Shown here piece after piece: positions 1 through 10,619 of a stretch of DNA of 64,000 nt. A program made the translations under genes and the position numbers. The notes below the pieces were generated by a model, which saw only the letters and a list, made by a program, of their open reading frames with translations, did not search any database and was not told where the DNA came from. The DNA is from Marsupella aquatica (Eukaryota > Marchantiophyta): the NCBI GenBank assembly GCA_973895155.1, contig OZ316897.1, positions 19,592,001 through 19,656,000 of the forward strand. Reading direction: 5' to 3'. The first letter of the stretch is position 1. Every line of letters begins with the position of its first letter.

Positions 1-906
1 GGAGCCCTTGAGCAGAAGGAGGTCGAGTTAGGGAAATCCTATCAAGGGATTATGGCGCTGCAGCAGGAGCTTGCGTCCCTGACGGCCAGCTTCAAGGCCG
101 ACCTAAGGGAGAAGGACGAGATGCTCGAACAGACTTACGCCAAGATGAACCAGATGGAGTCTGTCATCATTGCAGAGCTCGACAAGGAGCTAAGAGCAAC
201 CCAGGAGGAGAGGGCTACCTTGAAGAAGGAATTGGAGGAAGCCCACAGGGAGCAGGAGGAGGCCAAAAACGAGCTGGAGGGGGCACGTAAGGACCTGGAT
301 GAAACCCAAGAGGAGTTGGAGGAAATCACGAGGAAGATGGAGAACCTACAGCGGCGGGCCGACAACCAAACTGAGCGGCTGAAGAAACAAGCCGCAGTAT
401 TTAAATGCTTAGCTGCAGCAGGTCCATCTCCCGTTGGGACAAACCAGTTACCAGGGGTGGTAATTGCCGAAGGACAAGCCGCGCCACCTGCACCAGTGCC
501 GGAAGTAAGTGGGAAGGGGAAGGGACCAGCTGCCGAGCCACCAACGAAGAAGAAGCGGAAACCTTCAGGGTCAAGGAGTAATACGACTTCACAGGCCGTG
601 GTGATCAAGGAGGTAGACCCAGCACCGACCCCAGACAGGGTCACGGCTAAGGATCCAACTACCCTAGGGGAAGGGGAGGCCGAAGCCGAGGGAGTGGCTG
701 AAGCCGAAGCCGTGGGAGTGGCTGAGGCCGAAGCCGTGGGTATTGCCGAGGCCGGTGTCGAGGCTGAAGCCGAAGGTGGACCCAGTCAGGCCGATGGAGA
801 GTTGACTCGGTCAAGGGCAGGTAATCTGTCAATAGGCGGGCCAACGGCAGTGGCTGAGGAGGAAGTGTTGGGGGCGTCCATTGAGGATCCACCACCGGTG
901 TCGTGA
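1..906 (+). CDS. 3' end of a coiled-coil protein with an Ala/Glu-rich repeat tail (partial)
   Basis: The frame is open from the left edge, so the Met at base 52 is probably internal and the 5' end lies outside the window. Roughly the first 110 residues after that Met are a charged Glu/Lys/Leu coiled coil (many EEL, RKDL and REQEE heptads). A Pro/Ala linker follows, with a nuclear-localisation-like cluster (TKKKRKPSG), then an Ala/Glu repeat in which AEAEAVGVAEAE-type units occur about five times, encoded by a near-perfect 24-27 bp DNA repeat around 680-780. The stop is TGA at 904. I do not recognise the family. The layout resembles the tails of repetitive plant nuclear or transposon-encoded proteins, but no diagnostic domain is present. 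The long Pro-rich frames on the opposite strand are shadows of the repeat. Confidence 0.6.
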   Translation, partial: GALEQKEVELGKSYQGIMALQQELASLTASFKADLREKDEMLEQTYAKMNQMESVIIAELDKELRATQEERATLKKELEEAHREQEEAKNELEGARKDLDETQEELEEITRKMENLQRRADNQTERLKKQAAVFKCLAAAGPSPVGTNQLPGVVIAEGQAAPPAPVPEVSGKGKGPAAEPPTKKKRKPSGSRSNTTSQAVVIKEVDPAPTPDRVTAKDPTTLGEGEAEAEGVAEAEAVGVAEAEAVGIAEAGVEAEAEGGPSQADGELTRSRAGNLSIGGPTAVAEEEVLGASIEDPPPVS

Positions 907-1711
907 CGGTGCAAGGGCGCCGTTCCTTTTAGGGAGGGCGGACGTGGAGGGAGGAGGCGTGAGTGGGCAGGGCGGGCGCGGATCTCCACGTTTAGGATTA
1001 GGATTAGAACCAGGAGCGGCCCTGACACTTAGCTTAGTGGGATTGCGGTCCCACTGGTAGGAGCAACACTTGTGCTCCTGCCTTGCTGTACATAGGTAGA
1101 TTCGGGCAAGGAGATTACTGTCAGGTAGATTAGGCTTACGATGCAAAGAATGGCGGATCCACTACCAGGATAAGTACCTGGGCAGCGGGGAGCTCAGGGC
1201 CTCTTCTTTAGCAAGTTTTTAGTTTGCACCAGCCGGGCTGGGATCAAGTAGTACGAGAAGCTCTCGGTTAGTCATACAGTGACCCTTGTGTATATTCATG
1301 TTTCCTCATGCCTAAGAGCTGAATAGAGTTGGCCTCACGGCTTAGTTCGCAGAACTTGTGTATGAGATGTACTGTTTGTATGGCAAGTGCATGGTATGAC
1401 TCAGTCAGAATGAGTCATTTTGCTATTTGTGTGTCGCATTAACTTGTGTGAAGAGTGCCCACATCAACAGAAGGAAGGAAAGTAAGCAGGGGAGTGAGAG
1501 TTGGATGTGTCGAGCTGAGAGAGGTCTTAGCGGCTTAACCAAGCCTATTGGGGATCATTCCGGCGGCGGAATCCAAACATACCTAACAAGACGGAGGGGA
1601 AGACAGGGGAAGACAGGGGAAGGCCTATATTAGGCCGGCTACGTATCTCATGACCCGATGAAGGATCTGTCCAGTATATGTGTGTAAAATGTTAATAGTA
1701 GTAGTAGAAGG
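907..1711. other. Intergenic, no gene seen
   Basis: Downstream of the coiled-coil gene there is no open frame of credible composition. A GC-rich stretch at 907-1020 contains short G-rich blocks, and a 10-bp unit (GAAGACAGGG) is repeated at about 1601-1620. The 3' end of the minus-strand gene begins at 1712. Confidence 0.5.
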
Positions 1712-4647
1712 TTAGCAGCGTCCCATGCCGCTAAGCCGCGGAAACGGCCTCGCCAAGCACGAAACCTGCGGGAATCGGCTTGAGCTGGGGGGTTTCTTGG
1801 GTTTAGGGAGCCATGGGACGCACCACACTCCCTGCAAAGCAGTTTGATAAGAAAATTAGCCTGGTACATCAAGACATACCTGGGAGGGGTTGCTTGTCGG
1901 TGCCGGTGCTGCTATTGGTTTTGGGGGCACCGCTGATACACCCCTTCTCCTTCTACTTCCTCTCTACAATGGAGAATATCATTAAGTGACTTGAATACAC
2001 CGAGGGTTGTGTATTTAACCCCTGCAAAGTAATATGAATAGAAAGGAATGTGGCCTTGTACAGGAAGGCAAACCAGGCTGACCTATATCAAATTTCTTTC
2101 CCGTGCACGGGCTAGAATGAAGAAATTGTAGTGCACGCAGAAGACAATTAGGGTGATGTATTCAAACTTCCAAGTAAGCGCTTTTGAGACTTACAATCTG
2201 TGGTGTGAGGGCTGGTGCTGGTGATTCCACTGCTACAACCCCTCCAGGAGCCCTTCCGCTTCGTCTCTAGAATGAAGACATTGCAGTGCACACCAAAGAC
2301 AATGAGGCAGATGTATTCAGACATTGCAAAGCATTGCAAACAAATGTTTTTACCAAAAACACAAAGGCAAACCTGGGAGTGAAAAGACATTGGGGTTGAA
2401 GTATTTAGACTATGTTGCAATTGTACGACTTCCAAGTAAGCACTTCTGAGACTTACAATCCGTGGTGCGAGGGTGGTGCTGGTGATTCCACTGCTACAAC
2501 CCCTCCACTTGTCCTTCCGCTCCGTCTCTAGAATGAAGAAATTGCAGTGCACGGTGAAGACAATGAGGCAGCTGTATTCAGACATTGCAAAGCATTGCAA
2601 ACAATATGTTTTTACAAAAAACACAAAGGCAAACTTGGAAGGGGTTTGTTGACATTGGAGGGGATGGTGCTGCTTTCTGTACTGGGGATGGGGACTCCAG
2701 TGGTACACCCCTTCCCCTTTGTCTTTGTCCCTACAATATATGAAATGAATGCTTAGGGGAGTGAAAAGACATTGGGGTTTAAGTATTCAGACTAGATTGC
2801 AATTGAATGACTTCCAAGTTTGTACTTTAGAGACTTACAATCTGTGGTGCAGGGGCTGTTGGTGGTGGTTGTGCTGCTGCTACTGGTACCGACTCTAATA
2901 GTACATGTGGTGCAATGGCTGGTGGTGCTGGTGCAAGTGGTGGTAAGGACTCCGAGACTAATATACACGGTATAGGGGCTGGTGCTGTTGCTGCAACTGG
3001 CGCTATGAAGTCTGGGAGTAGAGTCTCAGGTGTAGGGGTTGGTGGTGCTACGAACTCCGAGATAGTCTCCGATACTACTCCTTCCTGCAATGAACAGAAG
3101 GAGCATCCAAATACGATGAGGCTCATGTATTCACAATTTGCAAAGAAATTTCAAAAGTAATTGAAGCAAAGAAACAAAGACTGACCTGGAGGGGGTAGCC
3201 GTCCTCTCCCTCTCCATAGGCGTGAAGAATATTTTGGAGGCTTGAAACCAAGTCACACTATTGTGAAAAGTTGATTCCTTGTTCATAAACATCCTGAATA
3301 GGATTGTCAATGGGATCCTGAACAGAATGGTCAATAGGATCATGAATAGGATGGTCAATAGGATCCTGAATAGGATCATGAACAGGATGCTCAATAAGAT
3401 GGTCAACATCCTCAACATGAGAAGGATTATGATGATCACTGTCTTCATCATCCTAAACATGAGAAGGAACCTGAATAGGATCTTGTACAAGAGGCGGGTC
3501 CTCAACTGAAGTATTGAGGATAGGTTCAGATACAACGTCTGGCTCATCTGGGTGTTTATCAGCATCATTTAGCAATAGACCCCACTTCTCAGGCCCAGGC
3601 TCATAGTCACTATCGTCAGAAGTGTCCTCCCACTCTTCATTTAGTCCAGCCTGCACATGGTTGGGACAAGATGAGAATGGAATGTACAAACAACAAGCAA
3701 AGATTGCAGGAAGTAAAATAAAAAGTTCATACCTCTATTCGTGCAGCTTCAGTGGTCATGCCCCGACCTTTGTATTCCTGTAGCAAATTGTTAGTGGCTG
3801 TGGCTATGCTGACAGGCTTTTGCTCTTCTTTCCAGTCCTTGTAATCTTGGTATGCAGCATCAAAGTCCACTTCTTTGGGCCCATGCTTCCACTGCAGAAG
3901 CGCTCTTTTCTGAGTCAAGTAATTCAAGGCATCTGCAACGAGAGCCTCTCGAATTGTATCAAACTGCATCAGCTCGGGAGGTTGCACCTCCACATCTGCC
4001 CGGGGGAAAATGCATGGCAGGACACTACAATCTAATTGAAGTGCCTGCAACTTACGATCTCTAGGTAGGAGTACCGGCAAAGCTCGGATTGAAGCAACCC
4101 AGCGAGACAGAATAGGAGAAATTGCAGTAGCTGACACAGAGTCTTGCAACATCTCGTACAAACTGTCATCCAACAAGGATGACCAACCATTAGCCTGCCC
4201 TGCACGTATGTGCACTTCCTTGATGACACGAATAAGCAATGATTTTGCAGGAACAAGCGGCTCATCTGCAGCAACACCATACTTCTTCTTTAGCATTGTC
4301 TTCTTCCGCAACTTAGTCTGTCTCCACCGAAGTCGCACAGTGGATCGAAGCCGGTTCCAAGAGGCCTGATTGTTCTCCTTCCTCACATTTGGCCCAGGGG
4401 CCTTATGTTTCTTGGCAATCCGAGTGGAGAAGTCGGATTTTGAGAACAACCAAGGTTTGCCCGCCTCCAGTAATGCAGGTGGCAACTCCAACTTGTGTGT
4501 GACGTCCATGTGGGTCTGGAAACCAGCAAAGGAAGAAAATGATCGAGGCTTGTGATCACCAGCTATGCAGACAAACACATGCTTGCCTTCAGCATCGACA
4601 TGATGTCGGAAGTGATTCTCTTCCTCTGCTACCCGAATTCTTCTCAT
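1712..4647 (-). CDS. Multi-exon gene: zinc-finger-like N-terminus, acidic middle, duplicated Arg/Pro-rich mini-exons
   Basis: Exons read on the minus strand: 4647-3733 (305 codons), 3650-3471, 3084-2839, 2730-2635, 2527-2457, 2266-2195, 1963-1880 and 1831-1712 (stop TAA). All junctions are GT-AG and phase 0; only exon 2527-2457 (71 nt) breaks the frame. Without it the product is about 570 aa. An in-frame TGA lies directly 5' of the ATG. Residues about 25-55 resemble a C2H2 finger (one Cys, then SFSSFAGFQTHMDVTH) but lack a clear second Cys. A basic Arg/Lys stretch follows (residues 80-130). Exon 2 is acidic (EEWEDTSDDSDYEPG). Exon 3 is Pro/Ala-rich. The mini-exons start with Arg-rich blocks (RRSGR, GQRQRGRG) and continue into Pro/Ala. 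Family unknown; the gene could be host or transposon-borne. The exon chain is inference without transcripts, but the phase agreement over seven of eight exons is strong. Confidence 0.6.
1880..2839 (-). repeat. Tandemly duplicated exon-intron units inside the minus-strand gene
   Basis: The block beginning CTTCCAAGT and running through a donor (seen on plus as GAGACTTACAAT) into a Pro-rich exon recurs at 2167, 2429 and 2811, and a more diverged relative lies near 1880-1963. The first two copies are 262 bp apart and match over exon and intron. The exon parts are 72 nt (2195-2266) and 71 nt (2457-2527); related exons are 96 nt (2635-2730) and 84 nt (1880-1963). Except for the 71-nt copy these are multiples of three, so each could be added or skipped without a frame change. 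Confidence 0.65.
3262..3470 (-). repeat. 15-bp-unit minisatellite encoding an Asp-Pro-Ile repeat
   Basis: On plus the unit is a variant of GGATCATGAATAGGATGGTC, repeated about nine times over 3285-3410. On the minus strand it reads in frame with exon 2 of the surrounding gene as His/Gln-Asp-Pro-Ile-Asp/Gln units, ending at a stop near 3262. A TAG at 3453-3455 separates it from exon 2, where the sister repeat has GAG. Either exon 2 is spliced at the CAG/GT donor at 3471 and this block is intronic, or a nonsense change removed a former coding repeat. Confidence 0.6.
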
Positions 4648-5419
4648 TCATGGCGCCATGGAAACTGAGCATGAACCTTGGTTGGGCTCAAAATTGAACC
4701 CAACCCTCTCCAGCCTATGACCTTGACCTTCAGCCTGTATTGCTTTCCACTCCTTAATGGAAGCAGAGCGGTCCCTACACTCATGCCGACGACTTCAACA
4801 GATAAGCAAATTTAGAAGACACGAATGTCATGGTATTCAAAGAGAGTAGAAGAACTCGCAAACATCCATGTCATGGTATTCAAAACATGCACCTCCAACA
4901 TTCGTCGACTTGCAGTCAGTCATACCTAGTGCTTCGACCGAGAATCTCCCCCTTCAAGTCAGACACAGATCAATCCCTGTCATGAAGTCCACTTTGCCTA
5001 GAGCTCGCAGGCAACCACAAAATCCTGAGAGGAAACTTCATTCACAAATTCAAGGACAGGATTGAACTGCCAAATGAAAGCAATCCCTACATTGTTATCC
5101 ATGTAGTATTGAAACTATGCAACAGAACCGGAAGACATGGATGTGATGGTGATCAAAAATTGCATAAGAACTGGGAAGACAATGCAAATGATTTGCACTA
5201 TTATGAAGAAGAGCACAACAAGAGGTGATTCTGATGATAGCTAGACCAAACCAACAAGAGAAGTTGAGAAAATTTAGATGTAAGAAAGCAAATTATCGTA
5301 CCACTAAGCTCGTATTATCTTCCCCTCCCCTCCCCTTCATGGTCCAGTTCCTTGCATTGTGCCTCGTGGTACTCCAGACCTGGACTCCTGGCTAGAATCC
5401 TCCCTACTGAGCAAGCATA
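4648..5419. other. Probable 5' flank of the minus-strand gene; no coding sequence seen
   Basis: A short duplicated phrase (CATGTCATGGTATTCAAA) occurs around 4829 and 4869. No clear promoter box or other gene is visible. Confidence 0.4.
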
Positions 5420-5953
5420 TTGATTACCCATTCATCCACTCGTATCATGCAGGAAAATGAAAACAGAAGGTTGAAACAGAAAGAGAACTTCAATCTAGGT
5501 GATGGATTTTCACAAGTTCGCCAGGAAATCAATATCGGAAGTGATCATCTCAATCTAAAACCACCAAAAACAACAATCATTGAAGCGAAATGGAACTTGC
5601 CAGAATTGAGTGAAGTCTACCAGCAGAATCGTCAACAGCACGATCATCTCCAAAATGGACCGGCACCAACAGTCAACGATAACTCTGCCCAAATCCTCCG
5701 TAAAGCCATGAAAGAAACACGATCATCAACCAGCACAATCGTCAACCAGCACGATCGACAGCAAAATGGCCCACTACTAGCAGTAAACGATGCCCAACAA
5801 AAACGTCAACCAACACGATTCTCCAAAATGTCCCGCCGCCAACAGTCAACCACACCTCTGCCCAAATCCTCCATAAAGCCACGAAAGAAACACGATCATC
5901 AACCAGCACAATCATCAACCAGCACGATCGACAGTAAAATGGCCCACCGCTAG
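5420..5953 (+). CDS. Low-complexity ORF of 177 aa lying in a tandem repeat (doubtful)
   Basis: The product is rich in Gln, Asn, His and Ser, with recurring INQHDRQQNGP-like phrases. It is read through about two units of the 174-bp array beginning near 5626, so the open frame is largely a consequence of the repeat. There is no recognisable domain, signal peptide or membrane segment. The first 70 residues (MITHSSTRIMQENENRRLKQ onward) precede the repeat and could be a true exon. Whether it is expressed is unknown. Confidence 0.2.
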   Translation: MITHSSTRIMQENENRRLKQKENFNLGDGFSQVRQEINIGSDHLNLKPPKTTIIEAKWNLPELSEVYQQNRQQHDHLQNGPAPTVNDNSAQILRKAMKETRSSTSTIVNQHDRQQNGPLLAVNDAQQKRQPTRFSKMSRRQQSTTPLPKSSIKPRKKHDHQPAQSSTSTIDSKMAHR

Positions 5954-6178
5954 CAGTAAACGACGCCCAGCAAAAACGTCAACCAGCACGATTGTCTCCA
6001 AAATATCCCGCCGCCAACAGTCAACCACACCTCTGCCCAAATCCTCCGTAAAGCCACGAAAGAAACACAATCATCAACCACCACAATCGTCAACTAGCAC
6101 GATCATCAGCAAAATGGCCTGTCGTCAACAGTAAACGAGCCTCTGCACAAAACCTCCGTAAAACCATGCAAAACGTCG
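5626..6178. repeat. Tandem array, unit about 173-175 bp, just over three copies
   Basis: The landmark GAAACACGATCATCAACCAG recurs at 5714, 5887 and (with one change) 6062, giving spacings of 173 and 175 bp. Each unit contains CCAAAATG...CCCGCC, CAACAGTCAAC, CCTCTGCCCAAATCCTCC and AAAGCCACGAAAGAAACAC. The last partial unit fades at about 6175. The period is close to that of plant satellite DNA, but the copy number in the window is low. Confidence 0.75.
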
Positions 6179-8178
6179 ATCCTACCTAGAACCCCCACAA
6201 AAGATGACAGACCTTGAACCTAAAGCACGGAAATTGGTTTTACAAATAGAATACACTCATGTCAATGTATTCTAATTAATTAGCATAAGATAACCCTAAT
6301 GTTCATAGTGGTGGCGCGGAGGTGCAAGGCCCGATTTTCACCTCTAACTACGAGGTCCCGTTGGTAATGGATCTTAGCACGGTCACTATGATTTTTGCCT
6401 GGTTACTGCGTGGTTGAATGGGTACTGTGAAAGTCACCCAGTAAGGCTGAAAACTGTGCAGTATGGCCTTTACACGGGGGAAACTGCCTTACACGGGAGA
6501 AAAGGGTACGGGCCATAATGAGGGGGCTGATTGGGGTAAAAAAGTTTGGAGGGGGCTGATCAAGTAAAGTTTCTCCTGAAGGGGGTCTATTGAGCATATC
6601 CCTCCTCCATACCATGATAAACGTCATTATTTTCTTTATTTAAATGAATATTAATTTCACATTGTCTATTAACACATTTTTATGTGTGATTACCAGCATG
6701 GGTATGACACTAGTATTCAGCCCTTCACTCATGGGTGCATCATTAATCTACTCTTCCTACTTTGACCTTAATGGCTCTTAGTCCCTGCCCCCTCATAATG
6801 TTGTTCCAATTGCCCTCATCCCAATGGCAACACATGGCACTCACATGAAGCCAATGCCATCATGTCCCTCTACAAAATATTTAGGGATACCAAAATAATT
6901 TGTCTTGTTTGCTTTGGATTAATTAGGGAGATTGCTTTCCTAGAATGAAAGTCTAGGATAAAAGAAAGTTCAAATTCAATGGTCAGAGAATTTATTTGTA
7001 AAGGGACCAAAATATTGGAGAGTGAGTTATATTTCTTCACCTGACCGTAGTTCTCAGAGAGTGCTCGAAAGGGTGAAACCTGTATAGTTCTCAAGGAACG
7101 GGAACGATTCTGGAAGCTTGAAAAAATCCAGTAAGAAATTGGAGAAATACGACCAAGCAGAATGTGTAAATCAGCTGAGTGTACAATTGACAGAGATTAG
7201 CAGGCAGTGTAAGGGCAAGAACAGCCGAGTGTAGAAAGTCAGGATTTTTCCGCCCAGTACTCCTGAAGAAAAAGAGTCTTCAGATGTACAGGGATCCATG
7301 GAAAAGTATCATGACAATTGAATGTTACGAACTGAAACTTCCGGGATTTGTTCAGTTCATTTGGCTTTGTTTGGCAGTGACTTGAGTGTTTTGCCAGCAG
7401 ATGATTGCACAATCACCTTCAACTTTTACGAAGGGCATAATAAAGGCACGGCAATTTCAACGGCAATCCCTTCATTCAAAAGGACAACTTACGAAAAACA
7501 TTATGTACCCGGGAAACGTCAGGTCGAGCCGAAATCACATTGGAGAGTCGACTTTGTTCTTGATATGGGACCAACTTATCGTTGACGGCAACATGCGTGA
7601 GAGCTGGGCATCCCCCCGATCCCAGATGGTTACTACAGTGGTCCCCTTGGCGAATTGTTGCGAAACCAAGAATAACCGATTAGGTCTACATGTACGTCGG
7701 CTTAGGTTTATTGATGGCAATTGCGAAAATAAAGTGGATCTCAAGGCCAGGTCATGACATTATTATGACTCGAGAAATTCAGAGCTACAAGCTACAGATT
7801 TACGTTGGACTTTCTATGCAGAATTGTCCGTTTTGAATGACGAAGTACCAATTGATGACAGAGACATACGGTAGCTTGTAAACAAACAACGTTAGATGAT
7901 CGTGCGATGGGCTACCCCGTGGGCTACCGACATCAAAATTTCTTAGTCACTATTGACTATACTCTTTCTCTATTGACTATACTCTTTCGGACATCCTGTT
8001 TCTGTCATCCTGTTCAGCTTCACTTTGGACCGGAAAATGATAGTTGATGCTGCGACCTGCGGCAAAGTAAGCAAATGCGTAACGCTCACTGGAGTGTAGC
8101 GTAGATTGAGCCCGGTGCGATTTAACATATAGCCAGTCACATGCACAACGACGTAGATGGATTGCCAGATCTGCATCT
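6179..8178. other. AT-rich intergenic, no supported gene
   Basis: Short open frames exist, for example 7322-7585 (+), but they show no conserved motif and no splice continuation I can follow. A short duplicated phrase (ATTGACTATACTCTTTC) sits at about 7952 and 7971. Confidence 0.4.
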
Positions 8179-10543
8179 TCAGAGACGATTCAGAGGATAC
8201 GAGCGACCCCTCTTCGATTGTTTCTTAGGCTGTTCCGGTGACAACGATGATTCGCTGCAGATATCCTTCACTGCTCTCGACTTGAGCTTTAGCTTCTGTC
8301 TGGCATTGCCCAACCAATTGTCGATCTGCAAATTCAAGCAATATGACACAAAGAGGAAGATGCAAATATTAGCTCGATCTAGGTGTAAGTATGCTACAAA
8401 CAAATTTTGCTACTCGATCGACTGGTTACAAATTCCTCTGATTCGCCGACTGATGATGCATTTAAATCATTTGATTCCTTAGTCTACAGTTCGTCATGGT
8501 CCATGGAGTCTTCGTCGTAACCGACTCCGCAACATCTTATTTCAAGTATATTTTGCTGAGCCTGGATACAGATTGACTTACCACTTTATATAAGGCCTCA
8601 TTAAAGTGACATCATCTTATTGCAGTCCAAAAGAAGGAAAAAGTTCTGATCTGATCGATTCAAGGTCATACTCCTTAAATGCATAATTGTTGCACAAATG
8701 TTATTACCTGTGACATCTTGAGACCCGTTTGAAACACTAGGTCCTCCTTCTCTTCACGAGACGGATATGGATCCGGCAGGTTCTCATTCACCCACCCTTG
8801 AAGTATCTCTACAGAGCTTGGAGGGAGAGGTAGCCTCCTCCCTTTCCTTTCACCTGATTTCGTCTCCGATTGGCCCTCTCTTTCCTGAGAAGGTTTGTTC
8901 TCGAGTACATGGCTAGACCCTTCGTATCTTATTTTTCCGCAGAAACGCAATTTCTTCGCAGACGAAGGGGAGCACCTTCTCCTTGATGTTCTGACTTTCT
9001 TGCGGCTAACCGTCGGGCTTCGGCACTGAGCAGTGGTTGGACTATCACGAGGAGTATTCGCCTTGCTGAGCTTGATTTTTTTGGGACTGTCCTGTGAAAG
9101 ACTCTCCGTGTGGAGCCTCACCTCTATCTTACTATTGCCAGGACTGTGAAGCACATCTGCATAATGTGTACGCTTCTTCCTCAGCAAACATGGATTTGAG
9201 CTCAAATTCTTGCTTGCAGCTTCTCTATTGAAGCTTCTGTTTAGAATATCTCTGTGTGGACTAAACTTCAATGTCTTTTCACAGTTGTGGTGACTCTCCT
9301 CTGCAGATTGCGAGTCCGAGCTACTCGCTGCTTTGAATAGTCGGCGAGCAGTTTCGGAGCTCCTGATTGGACGACTCCTCACTCGTCGACCTGGTTTGAT
9401 TTCACGACTCGCCTGACTTGGACGTCGCTTATCTACAGAAGTCAGGGTGTGGCGTTTCGGGAACTTGGATCTCTTACCCCTAAGGGCAGAAAACCTCCTA
9501 CGGCGATGATTGACGAAGTCGTCTAAGCGCAGCACACGGGCTTCGTCTCCACTACTTTCGCTTATAGAATGCTTACCTATGACGTCATCTGACTTCTCGA
9601 TCAATGAAGCAGTTGTGTCAGAATTCATGTTTCTGATTTCCCTGGACTGCCCGTCTTTCAAGCAGTCATCTCGTACGGTCCGGCTCTTCCCACCGCTGCC
9701 TTTCTGAGAGTCATGAATTCTATGTCCGCCGACTGTCCGTAACTTTTCGATGTCAGGTTGTAAATCAACAGAAGGTGACTGAAAAATACATGCAGCGTCT
9801 TCTAAGTATCTATTTGGCGCATAGACCAATACGTCGCTGTCTAAGTTTTCAGCGTTGGCTACGTCGTCACAATTGTCTAGAGTTCGGTTTACCAAGAAGT
9901 CATCCACCACATCGTCTCCATGGACACCTCTCTCATTCGTGACTTCCTTTAGCAAATTCCAATAATTTGCACACTCAAAGATGTCCTCTTCTAACTCAAC
10001 GGGCAAGTCCCAATAGCATTTCCGGTTCTTTATTATCTCGCCGACAGTTGAACTCGTCACCATGTTCTGAGAGTATGGATCCGCCGGCTTGGAAGCACAA
10101 TTATGGAGACTCCGCGGAGAATGGGCATCATCCACGATAGGCTCCAAGCCTGGTGCGGGATGGTCTATCATTTCAGAGAGCTCGCAACGCGAAAATGTAT
10201 CTGGTAGACCGACAGCATGTGGCCAGCTATGGCCCGATTCGGACGCCCAAAAATTGTACGTGGAGAAATCAGGTCGTAGGTCCAGTAAGGAGTTGCTGCA
10301 TCCATCGGAGCCTTCACCTTTAGACAATTGATCAGAAAATTCGAACAGCTCAGGGAGAGATCCGAAGCCTGATACTGGACTGCCTCCCAGTGAGAATTTC
10401 TCCACGGAAGAAACATCACTTGGAGAATTATCCGCTTCACGTGATGATTGCGAGTTTCTGTAGCGAAGAGTCAGAACGCCTGAAGTTGTCTTCAGACGGA
10501 CCTTTCGCACACCATCGGATTCCTCGCACTCTCTGTTCGTCAT
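8179..10543 (-). CDS. TALE-like homeodomain protein, two exons, about 660 aa
   Basis: Exon 1 is 10543-8708 (612 codons) and exon 2 is 8325-8179 (48 codons plus stop), joined in phase 0 by a 382-bp GT-AG intron that interrupts recognition helix 3. The homeodomain is at the extreme C-terminus, about residues 571-628: helix 1 SSVEILQGWVNENL, the TALE three-residue loop with PYP (DPYPSREEKE), helix 2 EDLVFQTG, helix 3 QIDNWLGNARQKLK. Helix 3 keeps W, N and R of the WFxNxR signature but has Leu for Phe. The N-terminal 570 residues are Ser/Arg/Asp-rich, with basic blocks (NHRRRRFSALRGKRSKFPKR) and no KNOX or BELL domain visible. By family it should be a nuclear DNA-binding transcription factor, and TALE proteins usually act as heterodimers. 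Class is unassigned: helix 1 resembles BELL types, but the N-terminus does not. Confidence 0.8.
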
Positions 10544-10619
10544 TGGAAAGCGGCACCAGCTAGGTGGATTTGAAATAACGAGAACGAAAGTCGATCGACC
10601 CTTGCGAACCGGAGGTGCT

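Noticed and set aside
135-644. Long minus-strand open frame opposite the coiled-coil gene
   Set aside because: Ser-rich antisense shadow of a Glu/Lys-rich coding region.
7322-7757. Overlapping plus-strand frames with protein-like composition
   Set aside because: No motif, no splice partners, and the two frames shift without reason.
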